The notes: generated by a model from the letters alone, not told the origin. Numbered from the stretch's first letter, positions 1-7,126 are shown. The stretch: 7,684 bases of DNA from an uncultured Nitrososphaerota archaeon (GCA_934869045.1 CAKXAF010000113.1:471-8154), one strand, 5' to 3'. Translations and numbers: made by a program.

Positions 1-1
1 C

Positions 2-520
2 TCCCTGACCGGCTACAGCGGCGGCGGCAAAAAGATGATCGCCCAGTATGAGAGCGGGGATCGCGGCAAAGAGCTGGACGCCCCCCGGGAGTACGGCCTT
101 TCCCAACAGCACAAGCACCTGAAGGAAATGACAGCGGTCACCGGTCTGGCCCGGGAGCCGCTGTTCACCCCCATCGTGTCGGATTATTACAGCGGCATGA
201 TTGTCAGCGTCCCCCTGTATGCCGGGATGCTTCGAAAGAAGCTCTCCCCGGAGGAAATGCGGGACTTTTTCGCCGAATACTACCGGGATGAGAAGTTCCT
301 GCGCACCGCCCCCTTTGGCAGCGAGGCGGACAGTGCCGGTTTTCTCAGCGGAAACGCGGCTTCCGGCTGGGACGGCATGGAAATTTTCATCACTGGGAAC
401 GAGGAGCGCCTGCTGCTCTCCGCTCGGTTTGATAATTTGGGCAAGGGCGCGTCCGGCGCCGCCGTCCAGTGTCTGAACATCCTGCTGGGGTGCGAGGAAG
501 ATAAGGGCCTTTGCCTGTAA
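2..520 (+). CDS. argC: N-acetyl-gamma-glutamyl-phosphate reductase, C-terminal part (5' end outside window)
   Basis: This enzyme reduces N-acetylglutamyl-5-phosphate to N-acetylglutamate semialdehyde with NADPH, the third step of arginine synthesis in the cytosol. About 172 C-terminal residues are visible; the frame is open to the left edge, so the start and the catalytic cysteine lie outside. The visible part begins SLTGYSGGGKKMI, a glycine-rich stretch conserved in ArgC. The HKHLKEM segment (about nt 110-130) matches the region carrying the conserved catalytic-site histidine. The end, DNLGKGASGAAVQCLN, is the classic C-terminal ArgC signature. The sequence looks like the shorter, type-2 ArgC form (TIGR01851-like), an assignment made from memory of the family. 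It ends in TAA, 39 bp before argJ, with no hairpin and T-run seen in between, so it is probably the upstream member of the same operon. Confidence 0.95.
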   Translation, partial: SLTGYSGGGKKMIAQYESGDRGKELDAPREYGLSQQHKHLKEMTAVTGLAREPLFTPIVSDYYSGMIVSVPLYAGMLRKKLSPEEMRDFFAEYYRDEKFLRTAPFGSEADSAGFLSGNAASGWDGMEIFITGNEERLLLSARFDNLGKGASGAAVQCLNILLGCEEDKGLCL

Positions 521-545
521 TCTGTCCTGTACAGAGAGAAAAGAG

Positions 546-551
546 AAGGAG
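546..551 (+). promoter_or_regulatory. Ribosome binding site of argJ
   Basis: AAGGAG lies 8 bases before the ATG at 560, within a purine-rich leader. It supports the chosen argJ start, which also gives the expected N-terminus of ArgJ (a GGVTAAKGFSAAG segment close to the start). Confidence 0.75.
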
Positions 552-559
552 AAGGAAGC

Positions 560-1798
560 ATGAAACTGGTATCTTTTGACGGATTTCCGTTTGCAGAAGG
601 CGGCGTTACCGCTGCCAAGGGTTTCTCGGCCGCCGGCGTCCACTGCGGCATCCGCGCCAACAAATCGAAGAAGGATCTGGGCCTGCTGCTGGCGGACCAC
701 CCCTGTGCCGCCGCTGCCGTCTACACCCAAAATAAAGTAAAAGGCGCGCCGTTGCTGGTGACCAAGGCCCATCTGTCCAACGGGACCGCTCAGGCTGTTA
801 TCGTCAACTCCGGCATCGCCAACACCTGCAACGCCGACGGTCTGGAAAAGGCCGAGGGAATGTGCCTCATCGCCTCCGCCGCTCTGGATATCCCGGCTTC
901 GGAGGTGCTGGTGGCTTCCACCGGCGTCATTGGTCAGCCCCTGCCCCTGGAGCCGGTCCAGGGCAGCATCGAAGCGCTGACCAAGGCGCTTTCTCCGGAG
1001 AATCACGCGGATTTCGCCGACGCCATCATGACCACCGACACCGTCCGCAAGGAGGTCGCTGTGGAATTTTCACTGGGCGGAAAGGCCTGCCATATCGGCG
1101 GGTGCTGCAAGGGCTCGGGGATGATTATGCCAAACATGGCTACCATGCTCTGCTTCCTGACCACCGACGTGGCCATCGAGCCGGAACTGCTGGAGGTCGC
1201 CCTGAAGCAGGTGGTGGACGAGACCTTTAATATGGTCAGCGTGGACGGCGACACCTCCACCAATGATATGGTTTCCATCCTGGCCTCCGGCGCGGCGGGG
1301 AATCCGCGGATCGACTGCCAGAGCGGGGATTTTGAGGAGTTTATCAACGCCCTGTATGTGGTGCTGATGAATCTCTCCCGGAAGATCGCCGGGGACGGCG
1401 AGGGGGCCACCAAGCTGCTGGAATGCCTCGTCACCGGCGCGGAAAGCAAGGAGCAGGCCCGCATCGTGGCCAAATCCGTCATCAATTCCTCTCTGCTGAA
1501 GGCGGCCATGTTCGGCGCTGACGCCAACTGGGGCCGGGTTCTCTGCGCCATCGGCTACGCCCAGACCGATGTGGACGTGAGTCGGGTGGATGTCTCCTTT
1601 GCCTCCCAGAACGGGGCTGTGGAGGTCTGCAAAAACGGTGCTGGCATCGATTTTTCCGAAGAGACCGCCAAAAAGGTCCTGACCTGCGACGAGGTGAAGA
1701 TCCTTGTCAGCCTCAACGCCGGGGATGAAGCCGCCACAGCCTGGGGCTGCGACCTGACCTACGATTACGTCCGCATCAACGGCGACTACCGTTCCTAA
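560..1798 (+). CDS. argJ: Glutamate N-acetyltransferase / ornithine acetyltransferase ArgJ
   Basis: ArgJ moves the acetyl group from N-acetylornithine to glutamate, giving ornithine and N-acetylglutamate and so closing the cyclic arginine pathway. Some ArgJ proteins also use acetyl-CoA to make N-acetylglutamate; the sequence alone does not show whether this one is mono- or bifunctional. At 412 residues it is the usual length. Family hallmarks are all present: the oxyanion-hole pair T121-G122 in STGVIG, MTTDT (157-161), and the self-cleavage motif KGSGMIMPNMATML, with expected cleavage between A194 and T195 to give alpha (1-194) and beta (195-412) chains. T195 becomes the nucleophile. DGDTSTND (229-236), GDGEGATK (278-285) and the ending INGDYRS also fit. 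The precursor is an N-terminal nucleophile enzyme and appears intact. It is followed after 15 bp by the MutS-type gene in the same reading frame, separated by its TAA stop. Confidence 0.97.
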   Translation: MKLVSFDGFPFAEGGVTAAKGFSAAGVHCGIRANKSKKDLGLLLADHPCAAAAVYTQNKVKGAPLLVTKAHLSNGTAQAVIVNSGIANTCNADGLEKAEGMCLIASAALDIPASEVLVASTGVIGQPLPLEPVQGSIEALTKALSPENHADFADAIMTTDTVRKEVAVEFSLGGKACHIGGCCKGSGMIMPNMATMLCFLTTDVAIEPELLEVALKQVVDETFNMVSVDGDTSTNDMVSILASGAAGNPRIDCQSGDFEEFINALYVVLMNLSRKIAGDGEGATKLLECLVTGAESKEQARIVAKSVINSSLLKAAMFGADANWGRVLCAIGYAQTDVDVSRVDVSFASQNGAVEVCKNGAGIDFSEETAKKVLTCDEVKILVSLNAGDEAATAWGCDLTYDYVRINGDYRS

Positions 1799-1813
1799 TG
1801 GGCGGGCCTGCTG

Positions 1814-3505
1814 ATGGAATACGTACTGGTCCTGATCGGCGGGATCCTCCTGATAGCGGGTGGGTTCCATCTCTACGACCGTTCCGCCGGACTCCGGAAG
1901 CTCCGGGAAAGGCTGGAACGTCAGTATGGACTTCGACCCTCCCAAAAAGGCGGGGTGGACTTTGACAGCGTGGAAGCCTACTGGGAGGAGCGCCGCAGGG
2001 CGGAGCCGCCTGCCCACTGGATCGACAGCCTTACCTGGAGCGACCTGGACATGGACGAGGTTTTCGAGCGCATCGACGCCTGCCAGACCTCCATCGGGGA
2101 GGAGTACCTCTACAGCGTTCTCCACGAGCCGCTTTTCGACCGGGAGGCCCTGGACCGGCGGGAAAGCCTCATCGCTTTTTTCCAGGACCATCCGGAGGAG
2201 CGGCTGGACGTCCAGACCTTCCTGGCGCGGATGGGCAAGTCCAACTACAGCGGCCTTGCCAATTTTCTCTACCATCCGGAGGTGCGGGAGATCCGCGGAG
2301 GAGAGCTGTTCAGCATTCTGCCATTCCTGCCCCTTTTTTGCCTGCTGTTTATGGTGGTGAATCCGGCGGCGGGACTCATCGGGGCAATGCTGAGCATCCC
2401 GGTGAATATGGCAGTCTATTACCTGTTCAAGCGCAAAGTCGAACATGAGCTGGCGGCGGTCCGCTACATATCTGCCATGCTCTGCTGCTGCCGGCAGCTG
2501 ATCCGTTGGAAATCCCCGGCGCTTCCGGAGTTGCGGGAGCAGCTGAAGGAGGATTTCGCGTACTTCCAGTCCTTCCGGGGCCTGGGGCAGATGGGTCGGG
2601 TCGGCGCCTCGGAGGTCGATTTCCTGGCCGATTATATGAATATGCTGCTTTTTGCGGATCTGCGCGGCTACCGCCGCCTGCTTAGCGCCGTAAAAAAGCA
2701 CCGGGCGGCTTTCCACCGGCTTTACCGGTTCATCGGGGAGCTGGATCTGGCCATTTGTACGGCCTCCTTCCGGGAAAGCTTGCCGGTGTTCTGCGCCCCG
2801 GAGTTTACCGAAGAAAACGCCCTGACCTTTCGCAGTCTGGCCCACCCCCTGCTCCGGGATCCGGTAACCAATTCGGGGATCCTGCACAGCGCCGTCGTCA
2901 CCGGATCCAACGCTTCGGGCAAATCCACCTTTGTCAAGGCCCTGGCGGTCAACGGCATCCTTGCCCAGACCCTCCACACCTGCTCGGCGGCGGCCTTTTC
3001 CACCCGTCCGGCCCTGGTGATCACCTCCATGGCTGTCCGGGACTCCCTCTCCGCCGGGGACAGCTATTTTGTCACCGAGATCAAGTCCCTGCGCCGCATT
3101 CTCCGCCAGGCGGCGGGGGAGACCTACTGCGTCTGCTATGTGGATGAGATCCTCAAGGGGACCAATACCATCGAACGGATCGCCGCGTCCGCCTCGGTGC
3201 TCTCCTGTCTGCGGCGGATGGACTGCCTGTGCGTCACCGCCTCCCATGATGTGGAGCTGACCGACCTGATGGAGGGGTTGTACGAAAATTGGCATTTCTG
3301 CGAAACCATTACCCCAGGAGGGGTGGAGTTTGACTATAAGCTGAAAGCGGGCCCTTCCCGGACCCGTAACGCGATCCAGCTGCTGGGAAGGATGGATTTC
3401 CCGGCGGAAATCACCGGCGGTGCGGAATGGATGGTGGAGCGATTCGCCTCCACCGGCCTTTGGGAACTGCCGCCGGAAACCGGAACAGAAAAGGATGGGG
3501 AATAG
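1814..3505 (+). CDS. Membrane-anchored MutS-related ATPase (MutS domain V protein, function unknown)
   Basis: The 563-residue protein carries the ATPase domain of the MutS family at its C-terminal end. Visible motifs are HPLLRDP (344-350), Walker A TGSNASGKST (363-372), DSLSAGDSYFVTEIKSL (410-426, equivalent to the MutS STFxxEM segment), Walker B and signature CYVDEILKGTNTIERI (441-456), TASHDVEL (475-482) and FDYKLKAGPSRTRNAIQLL (506-524). The N-terminal mismatch-recognition domain with its Phe-X-Glu motif is absent. Instead there are three hydrophobic segments: about 4-20, 167-182 and 185-205. Arg/Lys clusters after segment 1 (23-36) and after segment 3 (206-208) predict that both the linker and the ATPase domain are cytosolic. 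Such proteins are common in Firmicutes and are often annotated as MutS, but I know of no established role, and true mismatch repair is unlikely. The start ATG is the first in this frame after the argJ stop. It has only a weak GGGCGGG ribosome site, so translation may depend on coupling to argJ. Confidence 0.88.
   Translation: MEYVLVLIGGILLIAGGFHLYDRSAGLRKLRERLERQYGLRPSQKGGVDFDSVEAYWEERRRAEPPAHWIDSLTWSDLDMDEVFERIDACQTSIGEEYLYSVLHEPLFDREALDRRESLIAFFQDHPEERLDVQTFLARMGKSNYSGLANFLYHPEVREIRGGELFSILPFLPLFCLLFMVVNPAAGLIGAMLSIPVNMAVYYLFKRKVEHELAAVRYISAMLCCCRQLIRWKSPALPELREQLKEDFAYFQSFRGLGQMGRVGASEVDFLADYMNMLLFADLRGYRRLLSAVKKHRAAFHRLYRFIGELDLAICTASFRESLPVFCAPEFTEENALTFRSLAHPLLRDPVTNSGILHSAVVTGSNASGKSTFVKALAVNGILAQTLHTCSAAAFSTRPALVITSMAVRDSLSAGDSYFVTEIKSLRRILRQAAGETYCVCYVDEILKGTNTIERIAASASVLSCLRRMDCLCVTASHDVELTDLMEGLYENWHFCETITPGGVEFDYKLKAGPSRTRNAIQLLGRMDFPAEITGGAEWMVERFASTGLWELPPETGTEKDGE
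3489..3500 (+). promoter_or_regulatory. Purine-rich ribosome binding region deciding the argB start
   Basis: The run AAAAGGATGGGG ends 6 bases before the ATG at 3507 and lies inside the last codons of the MutS-type gene. A second in-frame ATG at 3495 sits inside this run, directly against AAAAGG, leaving no proper spacing. The 3507 start is therefore preferred; it also fits the N-terminus known for ArgB homologues. Confidence 0.55.
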
Positions 3506-3506
3506 C

Positions 3507-4367
3507 ATGCAGAATATTTCCAACGTGGTCAAGGCGCAGGTTTTGAACGACGCCCTGCCTTATATTCAGAAATACCATGATAAGATCGTCGTTATCAAGT
3601 ACGGCGGCAACGCCATGACCAGCGAGGAGCTGAAAAACGCCGTCATGAGCGACATCGTCCTCCTCTCCCTGGTGGGGATCAAAGCCGTGCTGGTCCATGG
3701 CGGCGGCCCGGAGATCAGCGAGGCCCTGAAGCGGATGCAGATCGAGAGCCGATTTATCGGCGGCCTGCGTTACACCGACGCGGAGACTGCCGAGGTGGTC
3801 CGGATGGTTCTGGCGGGCAAGATCAACAAGGCGCTGGTCTCCCTTCTGGAGCAGCACGGCGGCCGGGCGTTGGGTCTCTGCGGCTCTGACGGCGGCATGC
3901 TCCAGGTGAAAAAGCTGGAAGGGGATCAGGATCTGGGCTTTGTCGGCGAGATTACCGGCGTGGAGGTCCAGCCCATTCTGGACGCCCTGAACAACGGTTA
4001 CATCCCCGTCATCGCGACGGTGGCCACCGATTCCGCCGGCCAAGTCTACAACATCAACGCCGACACCGCGGCCGCACGCATCGCCTCAGCTCTCCAAGCG
4101 GAGAACCTCATCCTGATGACCGACATCCGGGGCCTGCTTCGGGATAAGAACGACGAATCCACCCTGATCCCCGAGGTTCAGGTCAGCGAGGTTCCCTATC
4201 TGGTCAAGCAGGGCATCATCTCCGGCGGCATGATCCCCAAAATCGAATGCTGCGTGGAGGCGGTCCGCCGCGGCGTTTCCAAGACCTGCATCATCGACGG
4301 CCGCATCCAGCACTCTATCCTCATCGAAATGCTGTCCAATGAGGGCATCGGCACCCTGTTCAAATAA
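3507..4367 (+). CDS. argB: Acetylglutamate kinase (predicted arginine-sensitive type)
   Basis: ArgB phosphorylates N-acetylglutamate with ATP, the second step of the pathway and usually its control point where ArgJ recycles acetyl groups. The 286-residue product belongs to the amino acid kinase family. It shows IKYGGNAM (30-37) with the phosphate-binding K31, LVHGGGPEI (62-70) binding the substrate, YNINADTAAARIA (181-193) and GGMIPKI (240-246) with K245. An extra N-terminal helix (about 1-24, VLNDALPYIQKYHDK) and the ending HSILIEMLSNEGIGTL resemble hexameric, arginine-inhibited kinases such as those of Thermotoga and Pseudomonas, so feedback inhibition is inferred. The start follows the MutS-type stop by one base, giving tight translational coupling. 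The frame stays open upstream to an ATG at 3420, but that extension lies within the MutS-type gene and does not look like ArgB. Its stop overlaps the next gene's ribosome binding site. Confidence 0.96.
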   Translation: MQNISNVVKAQVLNDALPYIQKYHDKIVVIKYGGNAMTSEELKNAVMSDIVLLSLVGIKAVLVHGGGPEISEALKRMQIESRFIGGLRYTDAETAEVVRMVLAGKINKALVSLLEQHGGRALGLCGSDGGMLQVKKLEGDQDLGFVGEITGVEVQPILDALNNGYIPVIATVATDSAGQVYNINADTAAARIASALQAENLILMTDIRGLLRDKNDESTLIPEVQVSEVPYLVKQGIISGGMIPKIECCVEAVRRGVSKTCIIDGRIQHSILIEMLSNEGIGTLFK

Positions 4368-4372
4368 GGAGG
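4366..4372 (+). promoter_or_regulatory. Near-consensus ribosome binding site of the GNAT gene, overlapping the argB stop
   Basis: AAGGAGG begins within the argB TAA stop (4365-4367) and lies 7 bases before the ATG at 4380. It is the best match to the 16S rRNA anti-SD in the window, suggesting the acetyltransferase is well translated. Confidence 0.8.
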
Positions 4373-4379
4373 AACTGCA

Positions 4380-4862
4380 ATGGCAGATATGCTTGTCAAG
4401 CTCTATGATCTGAGAGACGATCCGACCCTTTTTGCCCGCCTGGAGGCAGATGGGATCCGGATCAAACAGGCTCTCTCACCCGATAAACACCGGGTGCTGG
4501 CCTTTATCCGTGAGAACTTCGGCGAGGGCTGGGCCAGCGAGTGTGATGCGGCCTTTGCCAACCAGCCGGTGAGCTGCTTCATCGCCGTTAAAGAAAAGCA
4601 GGTAGTGGGCTTCGGCTGTTACGAGGCCACGGCCCGGGATTATTTCGGCCCCACCGGCGTCCGGGAGGACATGAGGGGGAAGGGGATCGGTAAGGCGATT
4701 CTCCTCAAGTGCATGACCGGCCTGGCCAATCTGGGGTATGCCTATGCCATCATCGGCTCCGCAGCCGCTACCGCAGTGGAATTTTATAAAAAGACCGTCG
4801 GCGCGGCGGAAATTGAAGGTTCCGCCCCCGGCGTATACGCACGGATGATCGACCATGACTGA
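4380..4862 (+). CDS. GNAT family N-acetyltransferase, substrate unknown
   Basis: This 160-residue protein has a single GNAT fold, which transfers an acetyl group from acetyl-CoA to an amine. The acetyl-CoA pyrophosphate-binding motif A is clear at VREDMRGKGIGKAILLKCM (94-112), with R99-G-K-G-I-G104 forming the loop. An EFYKKTVGA segment (134-142) offers Y136 as the usual general-acid tyrosine. Upstream, FIRENFGEGWASE (42-54), QPVSCFIA (62-69), GFGCYEATARDYFGPTGV (77-94) are distinctive. I recall similar blocks in a widespread uncharacterised GNAT subfamily, but cannot name a substrate. There is no signal peptide or membrane segment, so it should be cytosolic. It sits 12 bp after argB and 27 bp before argD, surely in the same transcript. 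A role as N-acetylglutamate synthase (priming the ArgJ cycle) is possible from context only; an unrelated acetylation role is equally compatible. Confidence 0.88.
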   Translation: MADMLVKLYDLRDDPTLFARLEADGIRIKQALSPDKHRVLAFIRENFGEGWASECDAAFANQPVSCFIAVKEKQVVGFGCYEATARDYFGPTGVREDMRGKGIGKAILLKCMTGLANLGYAYAIIGSAAATAVEFYKKTVGAAEIEGSAPGVYARMIDHD

Positions 4863-4889
4863 CATATCCCGGCGAAAGAAGGAATCAAG

Positions 4890-6062
4890 ATGAATTTCAA
4901 GCAGATCAAGGAGCGGGATCAACAGTACATCCTGCCCACCTACAAGCGGTACGACGCTTGCATCGAAAAGGGAAGAGGCGCAGTCTGCAGCGGCTCCGAC
5001 GGCAGGCGGTATCTGGATTTTACCAGCGGCATCGGCGTCAATTCCCTGGGTTTTGCCGATTCGGACTGGGTCAAGGCGGTGTCGGAGCAGGCAGAAAAGC
5101 TGGCACACATCTCCAATCTTTACTATACCCTCCCGGACGGGGAGCTGGCCCAGCGTCTCTGCGAATACACCGGCTACAGCCGGGCCTTTTTCGGCAACTC
5201 TGGAGCCGAAGCCAACGAGGGCGCTATTAAAACCGCCCGGAAATACAGCTTTGACAAATACGGCGAAGGGCGCAGCACCATCGTGACGCTGGTCAACTCC
5301 TTTCACGGGAGGACCGTCACCACTCTGGCCGCTACCGGGCAGGAGGTGTTTCACCAGTATTTCGGGCCATTTACCAGCGGGTTCCGTTACGCCGCAGCCA
5401 ACGATATGGCCTCTGTGGCCGGTGCGGCGGACGATTCCGTCTGCGCGGTCATGCTGGAGTTCATCCAGGGCGAGGGCGGCGTCATTCCGCTGGAGGAGAG
5501 CTTTGTAAAAGAGCTGTTCGCCTTCTGTAAGGAACGGGATATTCTGATAATCGCCGACGAGGTCCAGACCGGCGTGGGGCGGACGGGAAAATTCCTGGCC
5601 GCAGAGCACTTCGGCGTCCGGGCGGACATCACGACCCTGGCCAAGGGGCTGGGCGGCGGGCTGCCCATCGGCGCGGTGCTGGTCAGCGAAAAGCTCCGGG
5701 ACGTGATGGGGCCCTCAAGCCACGGATCGACCTTCGGGGGAAATCCCATCGTCTGCGCCGGGGCAAATGAGGTTCTGAAAAAAGTGACTGACGGCCAGTT
5801 TTTGCGGGAAGTTTCGGCAAAAGGGGACAAACTCCGGTCCTGCCTGCTCTGCTGCGGAAACGTGGCGTCCGTCACCGGGCTGGGGATGATGCTGGGCATC
5901 GAGCTGAAGTCTGGGACCAGCGCGGAGGTGGCCAAGGCCTGCCTGGAAAAGGGCCTGCTGGTGCTGACCGCCAAGGAAAAGGTCCGGCTGCTGCCGCCTC
6001 TGACGATTACGGACCAGGAGCTTTCCGACGGGCTGCGCATCCTTTGGGAGGTTCTTTCCTGA
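4890..6062 (+). CDS. argD: Acetylornithine aminotransferase
   Basis: ArgD is a PLP-dependent class III aminotransferase that converts N-acetylglutamate semialdehyde and glutamate to N-acetylornithine and 2-oxoglutarate. Its 390 residues are the normal length for ArgD. The phosphate-binding segment FGNSGAEANEGAIKTARKY (101-119) is present, as are SFHGRT (137-142), LEFIQGEGGV (189-198), IADEVQTGVGRTG (221-233) with D223 contacting the PLP pyridine nitrogen, TTLAKGLGGGLPIGA (248-262) with the Schiff-base lysine K252, and HGSTFGGNP (278-286). The ATG at 4890 is preceded by AAGGA with 6-base spacing. Related class III enzymes (succinylornithine, GABA or ornithine aminotransferases) share these motifs; the arginine operon context settles the assignment. 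It ends in TGA, 40 bp before the chosen argF start. Confidence 0.95.
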   Translation: MNFKQIKERDQQYILPTYKRYDACIEKGRGAVCSGSDGRRYLDFTSGIGVNSLGFADSDWVKAVSEQAEKLAHISNLYYTLPDGELAQRLCEYTGYSRAFFGNSGAEANEGAIKTARKYSFDKYGEGRSTIVTLVNSFHGRTVTTLAATGQEVFHQYFGPFTSGFRYAAANDMASVAGAADDSVCAVMLEFIQGEGGVIPLEESFVKELFAFCKERDILIIADEVQTGVGRTGKFLAAEHFGVRADITTLAKGLGGGLPIGAVLVSEKLRDVMGPSSHGSTFGGNPIVCAGANEVLKKVTDGQFLREVSAKGDKLRSCLLCCGNVASVTGLGMMLGIELKSGTSAEVAKACLEKGLLVLTAKEKVRLLPPLTITDQELSDGLRILWEVLS

Positions 6063-6102
6063 CTTGAAAAATCTTGAAAATACTTGTGAAAGGTTGAGAA
6101 AG
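6063..6102 (+). other. AT-rich, 10-bp periodic leader before argF
   Basis: This 40-bp gap is strikingly A/T-rich compared with its GC-rich surroundings. It contains CTTGAAAA at 6063-6070 and again at 6073-6080, then degenerate copies CTTGTGAA (6083-6090) and GTTGAGAA (6093-6100), all exactly 10 bp apart. It also supplies the ribosome site AAAGG (6089-6093), 9 bases before the ATG at 6103. It may serve as an unstructured translation leader, or the phased A-tracts may bend DNA or bind a regulator. No hairpin was seen in it. Confidence 0.5.
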
Positions 6103-7017
6103 ATGAAACATTTATTGAAGCTCAGCGACTGGTCCAAGGATGACATTATGGGCACACTGAATCTGGCAGATCAGCTGAAATACGAGCAGAAGCATGGCAT
6201 CGCCCATCACCGGCTGGCGGGACAGACTCTTGGGATGATTTTTCAGAAGTCCTCCACCCGCACACGGGTGTCCTTTGAAACCGGCATGTACCAGCTGGGG
6301 GGCCAGGCGCTGTTTCTAAGCTCCCGGGATCTGCAGATCGGCCGCGGGGAACCGGTGCAGGACACTGCCCGGGTGCTGTCCAGGTATCTGGACGGCATCA
6401 TGATCCGGACCTTCGCTCAGAAAGAGGTGGAGGATCTGGCGGAGTATGGCTCCATTCCCATCATCAACGGGCTGACCGACTACTGCCATCCCTGCCAGGT
6501 GCTGGCGGATCTCATGACGATTCGGGAGTATAAGGGAAGCCTGGAAGGGCTCAAGCTCTGCTATGTCGGCGACGGCAACAACATGGCAAACTCCCTGATC
6601 GTAGGCGGGCTGACTGTGGGAATGAAGGTTTCCATTGCCTGCCCGGACGATTACCGACCCGATCCTTTTGTATTGAAATTTGCGGAGGCCTACGGCGATA
6701 AATTCGCGGTTTCCTCTGATGTTTTGGCTATGGCTGCGGACGCGGACGTGCTGTACACCGACGTCTGGGCTTCCATGGGCCAGGAGGAGGAGGCCGCGGC
6801 CCGGCGGAAGGTCTTTGCCGGGTATCAGATCAACGACGGCGTCATGGCGGCGGCTCACGCCGGGGCCATGGTGCTCCACTGTCTGCCGGCTCACCGGGAG
6901 GAGGAGATCACCGGCAAGGTGTTTGAGGAGCATGCCGGGGAGATCTTTGACGAGGCGGAGAACCGGCTCCATGCCCAGAAAGCGGTCATGGTCAAGCTGA
7001 TGGAGAAGCGGGCGTAA
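6103..7017 (+). CDS. argF: Ornithine carbamoyltransferase (anabolic)
   Basis: ArgF joins ornithine and carbamoyl phosphate to give citrulline, the sixth step of arginine synthesis. The 304 residues match the usual length of the family. Carbamoyl-phosphate binding is shown by KSSTRTR (49-55), with HPCQ (129-132) completing that site. DVWASMGQE (220-228) contains the SMG loop that closes over ornithine, and HCLPAH (259-264) carries the conserved cysteine. The frame extends upstream to a TTG at 6064, but the ATG at 6103 gives the typical N-terminus MKHLLKLSDWSKDDI and has the ribosome site AAAGG at good spacing, so it is preferred. An arcB-type catabolic enzyme shares these motifs; clustering with argCJBD and the absence of arcA or arcC favour the biosynthetic role. 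It is the last gene of the operon, followed within 20 bp by a strong terminator hairpin. Confidence 0.96.
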   Translation: MKHLLKLSDWSKDDIMGTLNLADQLKYEQKHGIAHHRLAGQTLGMIFQKSSTRTRVSFETGMYQLGGQALFLSSRDLQIGRGEPVQDTARVLSRYLDGIMIRTFAQKEVEDLAEYGSIPIINGLTDYCHPCQVLADLMTIREYKGSLEGLKLCYVGDGNNMANSLIVGGLTVGMKVSIACPDDYRPDPFVLKFAEAYGDKFAVSSDVLAMAADADVLYTDVWASMGQEEEAAARRKVFAGYQINDGVMAAAHAGAMVLHCLPAHREEEITGKVFEEHAGEIFDEAENRLHAQKAVMVKLMEKRA

Positions 7018-7036
7018 GGAGTTTCGGATTCGCCCC

Positions 7037-7079
7037 AGCGGGTTATGGATTTGTCCGGTAAATTCATGACCCGCTTTTT
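7037..7079 (+). terminator. Rho-independent terminator of the arginine operon
   Basis: The arms 7037-7053 and 7059-7075 pair over 17 bp, with the base AGCGGGT/ACCCGCT perfect and three G-U wobbles above it. The loop is five bases (7054-7058). The 3' arm runs straight into a T-tract (7075-7079). It starts 20 bp after the argF stop and should end the operon transcript. Confidence 0.88.
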
Positions 7080-7126
7080 CCGTTTTGGGGCGGCGTCTGG
7101 ATTTTTCCTGCGGCGGAGGACTTTTG

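Noticed and set aside
1796..1816. Read-through of the argJ TAA to make an ArgJ-MutS fusion
   Set aside because: The frames match and no further stop intervenes, but TAA followed by T is an efficient stop, the ArgJ ending is complete, and the next gene has its own ATG with a plausible N-terminal membrane segment.
1798..1965. A 55-codon open frame whose ATG overlaps the argJ stop (TAATG)
   Set aside because: The overlap looks like coupling, but the frame runs inside the MutS-type gene, is short and yields no recognisable protein.
3420..3506. A longer argB start at 3420
   Set aside because: The extra 29 residues (many Pro, Arg, Trp) lie inside the MutS-type gene and do not resemble ArgB; the ATG at 3507 has a ribosome site and a family-like N-terminus.
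1070..3532. An 820-codon open frame on the - strand across argJ and the MutS-type gene
   Set aside because: It is antisense to two genes with clear family motifs, and its translation looks like low-complexity Gly/His/Gln/Pro-rich text with no recognisable domain. GC-rich codon bias keeps the opposite frame open.
4476..5609. A 377-codon open frame on the - strand opposite the GNAT gene and argD
   Set aside because: It has no recognisable motif and lies antisense to two well supported genes, so it is a shadow of their codon bias.
6064..6102. A TTG start for argF at 6064
   Set aside because: It lacks a ribosome site at proper spacing and adds 13 residues not expected in the family; ATG 6103 fits better.
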